From Planctomycetaceae bacterium (lineage in GTDB: Bacteria; Planctomycetota; UBA8742; UBA2392; JABWBM01), in the NCBI GenBank assembly GCA_013360495.1, contig JABWBM010000002.1, positions 1-43,805 of the forward strand: DNA of 43,805 nt, read 5' to 3'. Numbering within the stretch: the first letter of the stretch is position 1; the number at the start of each line of letters is the position of its first letter. The position numbers were made by a program, and so were the translations under genes. This document shows positions 14,215 through 22,749 of this stretch, in pieces. Under the pieces are notes generated by a model that was not told where the DNA came from, did not search any database, and saw nothing but the letters and a program-made list of their open reading frames with translations.

Positions 14215-14706
14215 ATGAGCACGCAATCGAACACCGACCGCATCGACAAGCTCGAGTTTCGCATGGAACACATGGAGGGCGTTATGAACAAGCAAACCGT
14301 CACACTGACCAACGTCGAAAAGATCGTCTCGCGCATGGACAACGACGCCAAGCACTGGCGCAGGGTATTCGGCTACCTCGCCACAGCCGCCACCATCGCG
14401 GCAGCCGTATTTTCGATGGTGGGTTGCGCCGCGACCGACGGCATGGGCGTCACTGTGCCGACTGTTGAGCTCGTCAGCGAGCGCGACATCGATGTCGATG
14501 GAGACGGCGAAGTGGACGAAACCGAGATCGTCGAGCGCGTCAAGCGCGAGATAAGCCCGGTCATCGTGTCCACCGCCGAGAACGTCGCGCGCGGCGTAGC
14601 GCCGGGACCTTGGGGCGAGATCGCTGCGGCAGGCGTCGGCTTGCTCGCTTCGATTCTCGGCACCGTCGAGATCAGGAAGCGCCGCAGAGCGAAGAAGCCT
14701 CAGTAA
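14215..14706 (+). CDS. two-helix membrane protein with EF-hand loop
   Basis: 163 aa. A coiled-coil-like N-terminus (DKLEFRMEHMEGVMNKQT) leads to a hydrophobic segment at about 53-69 ending in MVGC (Cys 71), which resembles a lipobox although the preceding region is long. Residues 93-104 (DVDGDGEVDETE) form a textbook EF-hand calcium loop with Asp at 1, 3, 5 and 9, Gly at 6 and Glu at 12. A second hydrophobic segment (about 135-151) and a basic end (RKRRRAKK) follow. Only one loop is present, so calcium binding may need a partner. The start follows the two repeats above. Confidence 0.55.
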   Translation: MSTQSNTDRIDKLEFRMEHMEGVMNKQTVTLTNVEKIVSRMDNDAKHWRRVFGYLATAATIAAAVFSMVGCAATDGMGVTVPTVELVSERDIDVDGDGEVDETEIVERVKREISPVIVSTAENVARGVAPGPWGEIAAAGVGLLASILGTVEIRKRRRAKKPQ

Positions 14707-14719
14707 CGGTGGGGGAGCT

Positions 14720-15610
14720 ATGCATTACTCTCACATTTCCCGCACTCCGGACTCGCGCGCCCGAGGTATCAGGGTAGCGGCCCCCTCGCGCATCGCGCTC
14801 ATATCGCGTCCTGCAGCGTCGAGATTGGGGCGTTTCGGCATCGGAGCGGAAAATACCGTGTCCTCCGATATTGAGTTGATGAAATCGTTTGCGCCGCTCT
14901 ACGGCCCGCAACTCCAGAAGTTTGACGACGCGGTGAAGTACATGGAGTACCGGGCCGACCGGTATATCAACGTCATCATGGCCGACATTCCAAAGATGGA
15001 ACCCGGCGCCGCGTGGGAGAAGATCGAGGGCAAGGACATCGCCGAAGCAGAAGAGTCGGTCAACGGCGTCGTGAACGAAACGTCAGCCCTCATCCGCGCC
15101 GCGCAAGAAGTCTATGACCGCCTGGGCGGCTACGTTGACGGCATCAAAAAAGAATACGACAAGCGCGTCTCGGCGCGCAATGCGGCGTGGACGGCGCACG
15201 TCAACGCTCCCGCCAATGAGAAGGAGGCGACCTACAACGCCTACCTCAACGCCTTCGACGCCGTGACCTCCATCGCTGGCTACGGCAATCTCGTGGTGGG
15301 GGAGATGAATGCTGGCGGAGCGGCGCTCAAGGCTTTCTACGACGAGATCGGCAAGCGCAAGCTCGAAGAACGCTTGCGCAAAGCGTTTGAGGCTGTGTGG
15401 AATCGCACGCAGCAATACTACGCGTACCACAAGGAACACTCGGGCGTAACCGGATTTTTCAATAAGCTCGGCAACGCCGCACAGAACGGCGCGGGAGCCA
15501 TCGAGGATTTGTTCGCGGCTCTCCGAAAGGCCGTCCCGTGGCTAATCGGTGGGGGAGTCGTGCTCGCGCTCGGCCTCGCGTACCTCTGGCTGAAACCGTC
15601 AAAAAAGTAA
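14720..15610 (+). CDS. coiled-coil, C-tail-anchored membrane protein
   Basis: 296 aa from ATG 14720, which has a GGGGGAG site at 14711. An alternative GTG at 14858 (SD-like GGAGCGGA) would remove the first 46, poorly structured Arg/Ser-rich residues, part of which comes from a repeat. The body is long charged helices (e.g. EIGKRKLEERLRKAFEAVWN). The end has a Gly-rich amphipathic part (VTGFFNKLGNAAQNGAGAI) and one transmembrane helix (about 272-290) with a short KPSKK tail. It is the last gene of the block; its stop is immediately next to the stop of the convergent PDZ gene. Confidence 0.5.
   Translation: MHYSHISRTPDSRARGIRVAAPSRIALISRPAASRLGRFGIGAENTVSSDIELMKSFAPLYGPQLQKFDDAVKYMEYRADRYINVIMADIPKMEPGAAWEKIEGKDIAEAEESVNGVVNETSALIRAAQEVYDRLGGYVDGIKKEYDKRVSARNAAWTAHVNAPANEKEATYNAYLNAFDAVTSIAGYGNLVVGEMNAGGAALKAFYDEIGKRKLEERLRKAFEAVWNRTQQYYAYHKEHSGVTGFFNKLGNAAQNGAGAIEDLFAALRKAVPWLIGGGVVLALGLAYLWLKPSKK
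14744..14753. repeat. AGTCCGGAGT-type repeat, reverse copy at a gene start
   Basis: The reverse complement of AGTCCGGAGT falls in the first codons of the next gene (if the ATG at 14720 is used). This supports a later true start there. Confidence 0.45.
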
Positions 15611-16357
15611 TCAAACGCCGTTGAGCGAGAAGAGCAGGCCGATAATGGACTCGAACATCGATACTTGCGCGTCAAGCTTTTGCGCCTCTGCGAGCTTTCC
15701 GGCCTTCTCAAGGGCGACGGCCTCCGCTTCGAGCTTCCTGATTTCGGCGTTGACCTTCTGGAGCTCAAGTTTCGCGAGCTCCTTGCTTTGCTCTTTGGCG
15801 AACACCGCGTCGAACTCGTTACGGCTCGCGGCCGTCACCGTCAGCCACACGGTGGGGGACTGCTTGAAATCTTTCATGGCCACGCGCACGTTATCGAAGA
15901 AGGCCTTCGCGCAGGGGACATCGAGCTTCTCGCGCGCCCAATCCACGAGCACGCGCTTTTCGAGATCGAGGGACGCGGCGCCGCGCTTCACGTTGAAGGT
16001 GTACGAGTCTCCGGGCTCGCCGAGCCTCAATCCAGCGAAGAGGAACGCGGGCGATACGGGCTTGTCTTGTTCCTTGCCGTCAACGGTTGCTTTCACCCCG
16101 GTGATCGCATCGCCCTTGACCAGGCCGGCGCGCCAAGCGGGAGAGCCGACATGCACGTAGGTCACCTCATATTCATCGGCGAAGTAGGACTTCTGGTAGC
16201 TGATACCGAGAAACGCGCCGTCATCCTGGACGGCGGGACCCGACTTCGAGCTCTCGGCGCTCGCCTGGAGCGCTTCATCGGCGTGTTGATAGCCGCAATA
16301 GTAGGCTGTGCTCCCCACCGCAAGGCAAAGAACGGCCGTACCGAGAAGAGTTTTCAT
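15611..16357 (-). CDS. secreted PDZ-domain protein
   Basis: 248 aa, ATG at 16357 with AAGGG upstream. An N-terminal signal-like hydrophobic stretch (LLGTAVLCLAVGSTAYYCGY) is followed by a PDZ domain at about 47-135 (FLGISYQKSYF, VHVGSPAWRAGLVKGDAITGV, GDSYTFNVKRG). The remainder ends in a long Lys/Glu/Ala coiled coil (about 180-235). No protease triad is present, so it is an adaptor or binding protein of the periplasm. Its stop touches the stop of the viral gene with no bases between, so whether it belongs to the element or the cell is unclear. Confidence 0.65.
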   Translation of the reverse strand: MKTLLGTAVLCLAVGSTAYYCGYQHADEALQASAESSKSGPAVQDDGAFLGISYQKSYFADEYEVTYVHVGSPAWRAGLVKGDAITGVKATVDGKEQDKPVSPAFLFAGLRLGEPGDSYTFNVKRGAASLDLEKRVLVDWAREKLDVPCAKAFFDNVRVAMKDFKQSPTVWLTVTAASRNEFDAVFAKEQSKELAKLELQKVNAEIRKLEAEAVALEKAGKLAEAQKLDAQVSMFESIIGLLFSLNGV

Positions 16358-16875
16358 GGATTCCCTTTCGTTGATTGGTTGAAATCGAACCCCCGCGCCG
16401 ATACTAGCGGAGGATCCTCTAGCGAGCTACCACCGAGCGGATCCACGCGGCCAAACTTCCGGCGGCCTATCCCTGCCCAAAATCTGGCGGGCCATGCGAA
16501 ATCCATTTGCCAACGGTGGATTCATCGACTACATTCTCGACGGTGTTTGTTTTCTCAGGTCATGGCGCAAGCAAACGGCGCTTTTCGGCCTTACTTTCGA
16601 TTCCCCTCCCTCGACATAATATCGATTATCGGACGTTGGCCGGGTATAGAGGGGAGGCCCCCTCGGCGTTTTGTGCCCCCCTGTGCCGTCCTATTGCCAC
16701 TTTCGATTGGTTGGCAAAAGCGGTTACAGAAGGTGTCCCCTTTGTGCGTTTGCCGTTGTTTTGTGAATGGTTGCATCGCCCAATGGTATACTTCGGGGCC
16801 GTAGGGGAACGCGTGTTGATCCTGCGACTGTAGGCCAAGATTCGTGCGTTCGGACTTCGCAGCACTGGGGGCGTC
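16358..16875. other. 518-bp divergent intergenic region
   Basis: Lies between the PDZ gene (-) and rmlA (+). No coding frame looks real. A 10-bp palindrome GAGGATCCTC is at 16410-16419 with CTAGCG before it. A TATACT hexamer at 16787-16792, about 80 bp before rmlA, could be a -10 box; no convincing -35 stands at 16-18 bp. The right edge of the viral element may be in or before this region, but I found no copy of the bioB junction sequence. Confidence 0.3.
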
Positions 16876-17640
16876 ATGAAGGGTATTATCCTTGCCGGCG
16901 GCAGTGCTACCCGGCTTTATCCCCTCACTAGGGTCATCAATAAGCATTTACTGCCCATTGGGAGCGTTCCGATGGTCTATTACCCCATTGCGCGCCTCTT
17001 GGAAGCAGGGATTCAGGACATTCTCATCATTTCCGGCCCCTCTGACATGGGGCAATTCGCTGAATTGTTGGGCGATGGAGATCTCGTTGGGGCTAAGCTG
17101 ACCTACAAGGTTCAGACGCGTCCGGGTGGCACTGCGCAGGCGCTCGGGCTCGCAAGAGAGTTTGTTGGTAAGGAGCCATGCGTCATGGCGCTTGGAGATA
17201 ATTTCTTCGCTGAGCCGGTTCGCGATGCGCTCGCGCCGTTCCTCTCATCGCAACGCGGCGCCCATATGGTACTCAAGCGCGTTGATGATGCGCGGCGCTA
17301 CGGCGTTGCGGAAGTGTCGAACGACGGACGAACGATCACATCGTTGGAAGAAAAGCCAGCGAATCCAAAATCCAATCTGGCCGTAACCGGTCTCTACGCC
17401 TATGACGCAACGGTCTTTGACATTATCGATCGCACGAAAGCCGCGCGGTCCGGCGAGATCGAGATCACCAGCGTCAACGCGGAATACATGAGCCGGGGAG
17501 AGTTGCGTTTTGCGGAGTATTCGGGCGAATGGATCGACGCCGGAACCATCGATAGCTACCACAAAGCCAACCGGATGGCCCTGGAGCGGCCATTGCCGGC
17601 GGTTCTTGAACCGCTTTTCACTCCCCCACCGCGGAAATAA
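16876..17640 (+). CDS. rmlA: glucose-1-phosphate thymidylyltransferase (short RmlA type)
   Basis: 254 aa, makes dTDP-glucose from glucose-1-phosphate and dTTP, the first step to dTDP-deoxysugars. The signature GGSATRLYPLTRVINKHLLP (about 7-26) contains the nucleotide-binding loop and the KxLLP lysine. ALGDNFF, the metal-binding Asp region, is at about residue 112, and GEIEITSVN and EWIDAGTIDSY follow. The protein lacks the about 35 C-terminal residues of E. coli RmlA, as in the short bacterial forms. It heads a + strand glycan operon and is followed by rmlB. A GGGG site precedes the ATG. Confidence 0.85.
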   Translation: MKGIILAGGSATRLYPLTRVINKHLLPIGSVPMVYYPIARLLEAGIQDILIISGPSDMGQFAELLGDGDLVGAKLTYKVQTRPGGTAQALGLAREFVGKEPCVMALGDNFFAEPVRDALAPFLSSQRGAHMVLKRVDDARRYGVAEVSNDGRTITSLEEKPANPKSNLAVTGLYAYDATVFDIIDRTKAARSGEIEITSVNAEYMSRGELRFAEYSGEWIDAGTIDSYHKANRMALERPLPAVLEPLFTPPPRK

Positions 17641-17683
17641 GGCCCGCTAGCTATGAAACGCGGCGTTTGGTACGGTGTCCAAC

Positions 17684-18706
17684 ATGAGTATGGCGGCCCT
17701 AGACGGAAGGTCTATCTCGCCCTTGGTCGTGACCGGCGGCGCGGGATTCATCGGCAGCCACTTCATTCGGCTGGTGTTGAAGACGGCCCCTGACGTCGAA
17801 ATTATCAACTTTGACGCGCTGACATATTCCGGCAATCTCGCCAATGTCGCCGACGTGAGCGAGAACCCGCGCTATACTTTTGTCCGAGGCGATATCACAA
17901 ACCCGACGGCCGTTCGGACGGTCATGCAAACGTATCGTCCGAAAGCCATTGTCAACTTTGCGGCGCAGAACCATGTCGACCGTTCGATCCTGTCGGCTCA
18001 CGATTTCATCCATTCCAATATCGTCGGTGTGCAGGTGTTGCTCGAGGCCGTGCGGGAGTTTGGGCTTAAGCGTTTTCTGCAAGTATCGACGGACGAAGTG
18101 TATGGGACGCTGGCCGAAGGCGATCCGACGTTTACGGAAGAGTCGCTGATCGAGCCAAACTCGCCTTACTCGGCCTCGAAAGCCGCCGCTGACTTGATCG
18201 TGAGGAGTTATGTCAAGACTCACGGAACACCCGCGGTTATCACGCGCTGTTCCAATAACTACGGGCCGAATCAGTTCCCGGAGGCATTCATTCCACTCTT
18301 CATCACAAATGCACTCGAAGATATCCCGTGTCCGCTCTATGGCGACGGAAAATACATCCGTGACTGGGTGCATGTGCGCGACCATTGCCACGGGATATGG
18401 TTGGCTTTGCTTCAAGGGAGGGTTGGCGAGATTTACAACCTTGGCGGCGCGAACGAATGGCTAAACACAGACATCGCCAACAAGCTCATGGACCTCTGCG
18501 GGAAACCCCGCAGCCTGCTCATGCATGTCAAGGACCGCCCGGCCCATGACCGCCGCTATGGCATAAACTTTTCGAAAGCCACACGCGAACTTGGCTGGAA
18601 ACCTGAAACCGATTTCGAACAGGGACTCAAGGATACTGTCGAGTGGTACCGGACAAACCGCAATTGGTGGAGGGTGTTGAAGAAGGCCACGTCCGCCAAA
18701 GCCTAA
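17684..18706 (+). CDS. rmlB: dTDP-glucose 4,6-dehydratase
   Basis: 340 aa from ATG 17684 (an in-frame GTG at 17675 adds three residues). The NAD-binding GGAGFIGSHF motif is near the N-terminus, STDEVYG carries the Thr-Asp-Glu catalytic residues and PYSASKAAAD holds the YxxxK pair. SNNYGPNQFPE and DGKYIRDWVHVRDH are diagnostic of RmlB. It gives dTDP-4-keto-6-deoxyglucose. No rmlC or rmlD follows, so the ketosugar probably goes to the DegT aminotransferase downstream rather than to rhamnose. Confidence 0.9.
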   Translation: MSMAALDGRSISPLVVTGGAGFIGSHFIRLVLKTAPDVEIINFDALTYSGNLANVADVSENPRYTFVRGDITNPTAVRTVMQTYRPKAIVNFAAQNHVDRSILSAHDFIHSNIVGVQVLLEAVREFGLKRFLQVSTDEVYGTLAEGDPTFTEESLIEPNSPYSASKAAADLIVRSYVKTHGTPAVITRCSNNYGPNQFPEAFIPLFITNALEDIPCPLYGDGKYIRDWVHVRDHCHGIWLALLQGRVGEIYNLGGANEWLNTDIANKLMDLCGKPRSLLMHVKDRPAHDRRYGINFSKATRELGWKPETDFEQGLKDTVEWYRTNRNWWRVLKKATSAKA

Positions 18707-18728
18707 ACATACGGATTCCCGAACCTAC

Positions 18729-19706
18729 GTGACAAGCACAAACGACAACCTTGAACAGCCCAAGCGTCCTTCGAGGCTGCGCATTATCGCGTCGTTGACG
18801 CTCCTCGCGATCTTCGCCGGCGCTGCGTGGTGGTATCTGCGGGAAAATTGGGACGAAGTCGCGCGTCTACGAATCGCAAAACCGATTTGGTTGATTCCGA
18901 TAATAGCCGGCTTCATTGCTATATTTTTTCTGCAGGCGATCGTCAGCCAGGGAATGCTCCGCGTTTTTTCTATTCACATGCCCTTCAATGAGTCCATGCG
19001 TCTGTCGAACGCGACGACCCTGCTCAATTTTCTACTGCCGGCCCAGGGTGGCATGGGCTTGCGCGCTATATACCTTGTGAAAGTATACCGCTGTCCGCTC
19101 ATAGACTTCGTTAGTATGACCGGAGCGCTCGCCATCCTCTCAATCCTGCTCAACACCGGGCTGGGGTTTGTTGCCATGCTCTGGATCGCCCTCTCGGGAG
19201 GGCCGTTCGACATTGTCATCGCTGGTGTATTCGCGGCTATTCTCTGTTCGGTTCTTGGTGGTGTCGCCGCGTTGCCACGCTTGACCAGTTTGAAGCGTCT
19301 CAGGGGAACCAAGGTTGAAAGGCTGATGAACGGACTGAACGCTGTGAAAGCGTCACGCCGTGAACTCGTCCCAGTGTTGTATGCGATCGTTGGACAAAGC
19401 CTGGCCGCCGTGATTGGGTATTATTCCATTTTTTCAGCTTTCGGCCTTTCGTTTGACGCGCCAAGCGCAATCGTGCTGCTCGCTTCGGCTTCCGTTGGCG
19501 GGCTCTTCAACTTCACCCCCGGCGCCATAGGATTTCAGGAATTGGCCGGGATGTACCTTGCCACAATTTTCCCGACAAGCCCGGCGGAGACACTTGTGGC
19601 GCTCGGCGCGTATAAAATTATCTGGATTTGCGTTGCCATGATATTTGGCCTTCCGGGAATACTGGCATTGCGATGGCGCATAAAGGATCCCGGCCATGGC
19701 GCATGA
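18729..19706 (+). CDS. lysylphosphatidylglycerol synthase TM-region protein
   Basis: 325 aa, GTG start at 18729, about eight hydrophobic segments. The family signature lies in LPAQGGMGLRAIYLVKVYRCP (in the loop after the third helix) and in the late GGLFNFTPGAIGFQELAGMY. This is the UPF0104/LPG_synthase_TM family, flippase-like membrane proteins often found in polysaccharide and lipid loci. There is no GNAT domain as in full MprF. A role in moving a lipid-linked intermediate is inferred. Confidence 0.8.
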   Translation: MTSTNDNLEQPKRPSRLRIIASLTLLAIFAGAAWWYLRENWDEVARLRIAKPIWLIPIIAGFIAIFFLQAIVSQGMLRVFSIHMPFNESMRLSNATTLLNFLLPAQGGMGLRAIYLVKVYRCPLIDFVSMTGALAILSILLNTGLGFVAMLWIALSGGPFDIVIAGVFAAILCSVLGGVAALPRLTSLKRLRGTKVERLMNGLNAVKASRRELVPVLYAIVGQSLAAVIGYYSIFSAFGLSFDAPSAIVLLASASVGGLFNFTPGAIGFQELAGMYLATIFPTSPAETLVALGAYKIIWICVAMIFGLPGILALRWRIKDPGHGA

Positions 19707-20472
19707 CGACGGCGAGCTCTCGGCACTGCGCCGCGAATGGAACGCTACGGCCCAGTACGGCCGGATCCGCGCTAATTGGGATCCTCTCGATAAACGCGGC
19801 CTCAAAAATCTCTTCATCGAAATGCTTCACCGCGAAGCTATCGGCGCCGTGGCCCGCTTCGATGGCAACCAAGCCGTTCTCGATCTCGGGTGCGGCACGG
19901 GTGTTTTTGAGGAGTATCTTGGCGGAAAGGTGCGGCTCGCGGTCGGCGTCGACTTGTCCATGGCTATGCTCCAACAAGCCGTGCAAGCGCGTATTCCGGG
20001 AGTCAGCTTCTGCCTTTACGACGGAACAACTTTGCCCTTTGCATCCCAAGCGTTTGACATCATCATCGCGAAAGGTCTGACATATCACCTTTCCGACGCT
20101 CTTCTGGCTGCTCTTCTCCGGGAGTGCCAACGCGCGTTGAAACCGGAAGGGCGATTGATCACGATCGACAATTGCTCGTCAAATCCCAGGCATCAGGACG
20201 GCAGCATCCACAAGCTTTTATACAGATCATCAGATGCTCTGGTGAAACTCTTTACGGCCAACGGATTGAGAGTCGCCGATCGCTACCCGATTCGCCGGGG
20301 ACGAAGCATGCTCCAGTATTTGATACGCTATGGTTTTTACGGCGAAAAACGAATTCCCGAATTGGCGCGGCGGGAACTCGAGACGACAAAAGCCCGGGGC
20401 CGATTTCATTCTTCGTACTATGTACAATGCCTCCACGTGTGTTGCCCCTCGGGATACGTGGCGGGCAGCTAG
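19696..20472 (+). CDS. class I SAM-dependent methyltransferase
   Basis: 258 aa; its ATG lies 11 nt inside the end of the preceding gene, suggesting coupling. Motif I, VLDLGCGTGVFEEYLGG, at about 55-71 binds SAM. VGVDLSMAMLQQA is the acidic loop and DIIIAKGLTYHLSD the post-motif region of Methyltransf_11-type enzymes. The likely substrate is a sugar or lipid of the glycan; nothing in the sequence fixes it. Confidence 0.8.
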   Translation: MAHDDGELSALRREWNATAQYGRIRANWDPLDKRGLKNLFIEMLHREAIGAVARFDGNQAVLDLGCGTGVFEEYLGGKVRLAVGVDLSMAMLQQAVQARIPGVSFCLYDGTTLPFASQAFDIIIAKGLTYHLSDALLAALLRECQRALKPEGRLITIDNCSSNPRHQDGSIHKLLYRSSDALVKLFTANGLRVADRYPIRRGRSMLQYLIRYGFYGEKRIPELARRELETTKARGRFHSSYYVQCLHVCCPSGYVAGS

Positions 20473-20516
20473 CGTCTTCCTTTCGAGGGGAGCAGTATTC
20501 CCCGCCGGAACTTCCG

Positions 20517-21527
20517 ATGGTCACAACGCACCTATCTACCGAATGTCCGGCATGGTGGGACGCGCACGTGACGTCACATTCGGGGCTGCTCTTTCACCAA
20601 TCGCTGTGGCAGAGGGCGCTGCGGGAAGGTTTTGGCTACGAGCCGTTCTATTGCTGGCAGGAATCGGAATCCGGCATCGGTTGCACGATGGCTAGTGCAG
20701 CCGTGAAGTTGCCCTTTCTTCGGCTCCTGTATTCATCCGTTCCATACGGCGGCATCCTTGGCGCTGCAGATCACCAGGAGCAATTCATCCGCGACCTGCT
20801 CCCGGTCTTCAACGAACGCGGTATTCACGGATTCCGTATCGTCGAGCCGGGGCAGCGCGACAATATGAGCACCCTGGGATTCACACGCGAGCAAGGCGTT
20901 CGCCATGTTGTCAACCTCGCAGGACACGACGAGCACAGTTTTCTCGAATCATTGCGAAAATCGGTCCGGCGGGATGTCCGCAAAAGCGAAAGAGAAGGCA
21001 TCACTGTCGAGGAAGCTCGGAGCGAGGGGGACATCGCCATCGTCTACGAGCTTTACGAACAAACCATGGCGCGCAATCGAGCGGCTGCCAAATATCCGAT
21101 TGGGCGGTTCCGGGCCGTCGTCAACCTGCTCGCGCCTCGAGGACTCGGAGCGATTTTCCTTGCAAAGTATCAGGGCCGGACGATCGCGGCCACCACGGTC
21201 GTATGCTCGAAAGACGAAGTGCATACGTTGCAAATATCCCATGATCACGACTACCGACTGCTGTGCCCTAACGAGGCGCTGATTTTCGCAGCACTCAAGT
21301 GGACAATGGCGTCGGGGCGGGTACGGTTCGATTTTATGGGGTCGCCACTGGAGGATGCGGCGCTGCAACGATTCAAGGAAAAATGGAATGCGCAGCCAGA
21401 GCCTTTGACAACCTACTCAAAATCTCTTGCCCCCGTCAGAAGCCGGTGTTGGGATGCTGTCCGCTGGGCCGTCAACACACCAGCCGGCGCGCGTATGGCG
21501 CGCTGGTGGCAACGGAAGAAGAAGTAA
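20517..21527 (+). CDS. FemAB/GNAT-like peptidoglycan-bridge-type acyltransferase
   Basis: 336 aa. The pattern SLWQRALREGFGYEPFYCW, GGILG, LRKSVRRDVRKSEREGITVE and the late LQISHDHDYRLLCPNEALIF, FDFMGSPLEDAALQRFKEKW is typical of the FemAB family with two GNAT folds. In polysaccharide loci such enzymes attach amino-acid or acyl groups to amino sugars. ATG 20517 is preferred to the upstream in-frame ATG 20427 because the latter overlaps the methyltransferase. An attractive substrate is the amino sugar made by the next gene (inference). Confidence 0.75.
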   Translation: MVTTHLSTECPAWWDAHVTSHSGLLFHQSLWQRALREGFGYEPFYCWQESESGIGCTMASAAVKLPFLRLLYSSVPYGGILGAADHQEQFIRDLLPVFNERGIHGFRIVEPGQRDNMSTLGFTREQGVRHVVNLAGHDEHSFLESLRKSVRRDVRKSEREGITVEEARSEGDIAIVYELYEQTMARNRAAAKYPIGRFRAVVNLLAPRGLGAIFLAKYQGRTIAATTVVCSKDEVHTLQISHDHDYRLLCPNEALIFAALKWTMASGRVRFDFMGSPLEDAALQRFKEKWNAQPEPLTTYSKSLAPVRSRCWDAVRWAVNTPAGARMARWWQRKKK

Positions 21528-21581
21528 TACTCTCCCTGTTTGCCGGCAGTCCCAGAGGGTAGACTTTTCTATCAGGACACT

Positions 21582-22745
21582 GTGAGTAAACCACGCCGCA
21601 AAGAGTTTCTTGTTTTCGGCCAGCCGCTCATCGGCGACGACGAAATCGCCGAGGTGACCGACTCCATGCGCCAAGCGTGGATCGGCACTGGGCCGAAGGC
21701 CCAGCGTTTCGAAGCAGATTTTGCAGCCTATAAAGGCGTTGCACAGGCGGCCGCCGTCAATTCCTGTACCGCGGCAATGCACCTCGCGTGCGTGGCGCTT
21801 AACCTCAAGCCCGGCGATGAAGTCATTACGACCGCCATGACGTTTTGCGCGAGCGTGAACGTCATCATCCATGCAGGAGCGACGCCAGTTCTGTGCGACA
21901 TCGATCCAAAGACGCTCAACATCGACCCGGAGCAGATCGAGGCCAAGATCACGCCCAATACAAAAGCATTGCTGATCGTCCATTATGCCGGTCGTCCCTG
22001 CGACATGAATGCCATCATGGCAATCGCCAAATGCCATAATCTGAAGGTTATCGAAGATTGCGCCCATGCCATCGAAACGGAATATCACGGGAAGAAGGCC
22101 GGAACCATCGGCGATACCGGCTGTTTCTCATTCTACGCCACCAAAAATATCGCCTGCGGCGAGGGTGGCATGGTGATCGCCAAGGACGCGGACTCACTGG
22201 CGCGCATCCGCCGCATGGTGCTCCACGGGTTGAGCGCCGACGCATGGGCGCGCTACTCTGCGTCGGGCTTCAAGCACCACTACGTCACCGACCTCGGTTT
22301 CAAATACAACATGCCCGACCTGCAAGCCGCCATCGGTATCCATCAACTCAAACGCGTCGAGGAACATTGGCGGCGGCGCGAAGCCGTCTGGAACCGCTAT
22401 GTCACAGAACTGGCCCCCTCGCCCTTTATAGCCCCCCCACCAATAGAATCGAATACTCGCCATGCGTATCATTTGTTCACGATCCGTATCGACGAGAAAC
22501 GCTGTGGAATAGCCCGCGATAAACTTCTCGAAGAAATGACCAAGCGCAATATCGGCGTCGGCGTGCATTACCTTGCCATCCCCGAACAGCCCTATTACCG
22601 GGAGCGCTACGGCTGGCGTGCGGAGGACTTCCCGGAAGCCATACGTTACGGGCGCGAATGCATCAGCCTGCCGATATCACCCAAGCTCACCGACGAAGAT
22701 GTCACGGATGTGCTCGCGGCGCTGTGCGATATCGTACAATGGTAG
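21582..22745 (+). CDS. DegT/DnrJ/EryC1/StrS aminotransferase
   Basis: 387 aa from GTG 21582 (AGGAC six bases upstream; a TTG at 21540 could add 14 residues). A PLP-dependent sugar aminotransferase: KPGDEVITTAMTF, VIEDCAHAIE with the cofactor Asp, and SFYATKNIACGEGGM with the PLP Lys at about 188. PDLQAAIGIHQLKR and HAYHLFTIRID are also standard. With RmlA and RmlB next door, the likely reaction is amination of the 4-keto group of a dTDP-sugar to a 4-amino-4,6-dideoxyhexose; the position is inferred. Confidence 0.85.
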   Translation: MSKPRRKEFLVFGQPLIGDDEIAEVTDSMRQAWIGTGPKAQRFEADFAAYKGVAQAAAVNSCTAAMHLACVALNLKPGDEVITTAMTFCASVNVIIHAGATPVLCDIDPKTLNIDPEQIEAKITPNTKALLIVHYAGRPCDMNAIMAIAKCHNLKVIEDCAHAIETEYHGKKAGTIGDTGCFSFYATKNIACGEGGMVIAKDADSLARIRRMVLHGLSADAWARYSASGFKHHYVTDLGFKYNMPDLQAAIGIHQLKRVEEHWRRREAVWNRYVTELAPSPFIAPPPIESNTRHAYHLFTIRIDEKRCGIARDKLLEEMTKRNIGVGVHYLAIPEQPYYRERYGWRAEDFPEAIRYGRECISLPISPKLTDEDVTDVLAALCDIVQW

Positions 22746-22749
22746 CCGC

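Noticed and set aside
16410-16419. GAGGATCCTC as a cloning-vector or linker trace
   Set aside because: The flanks do not match a polylinker; the palindrome looks natural.
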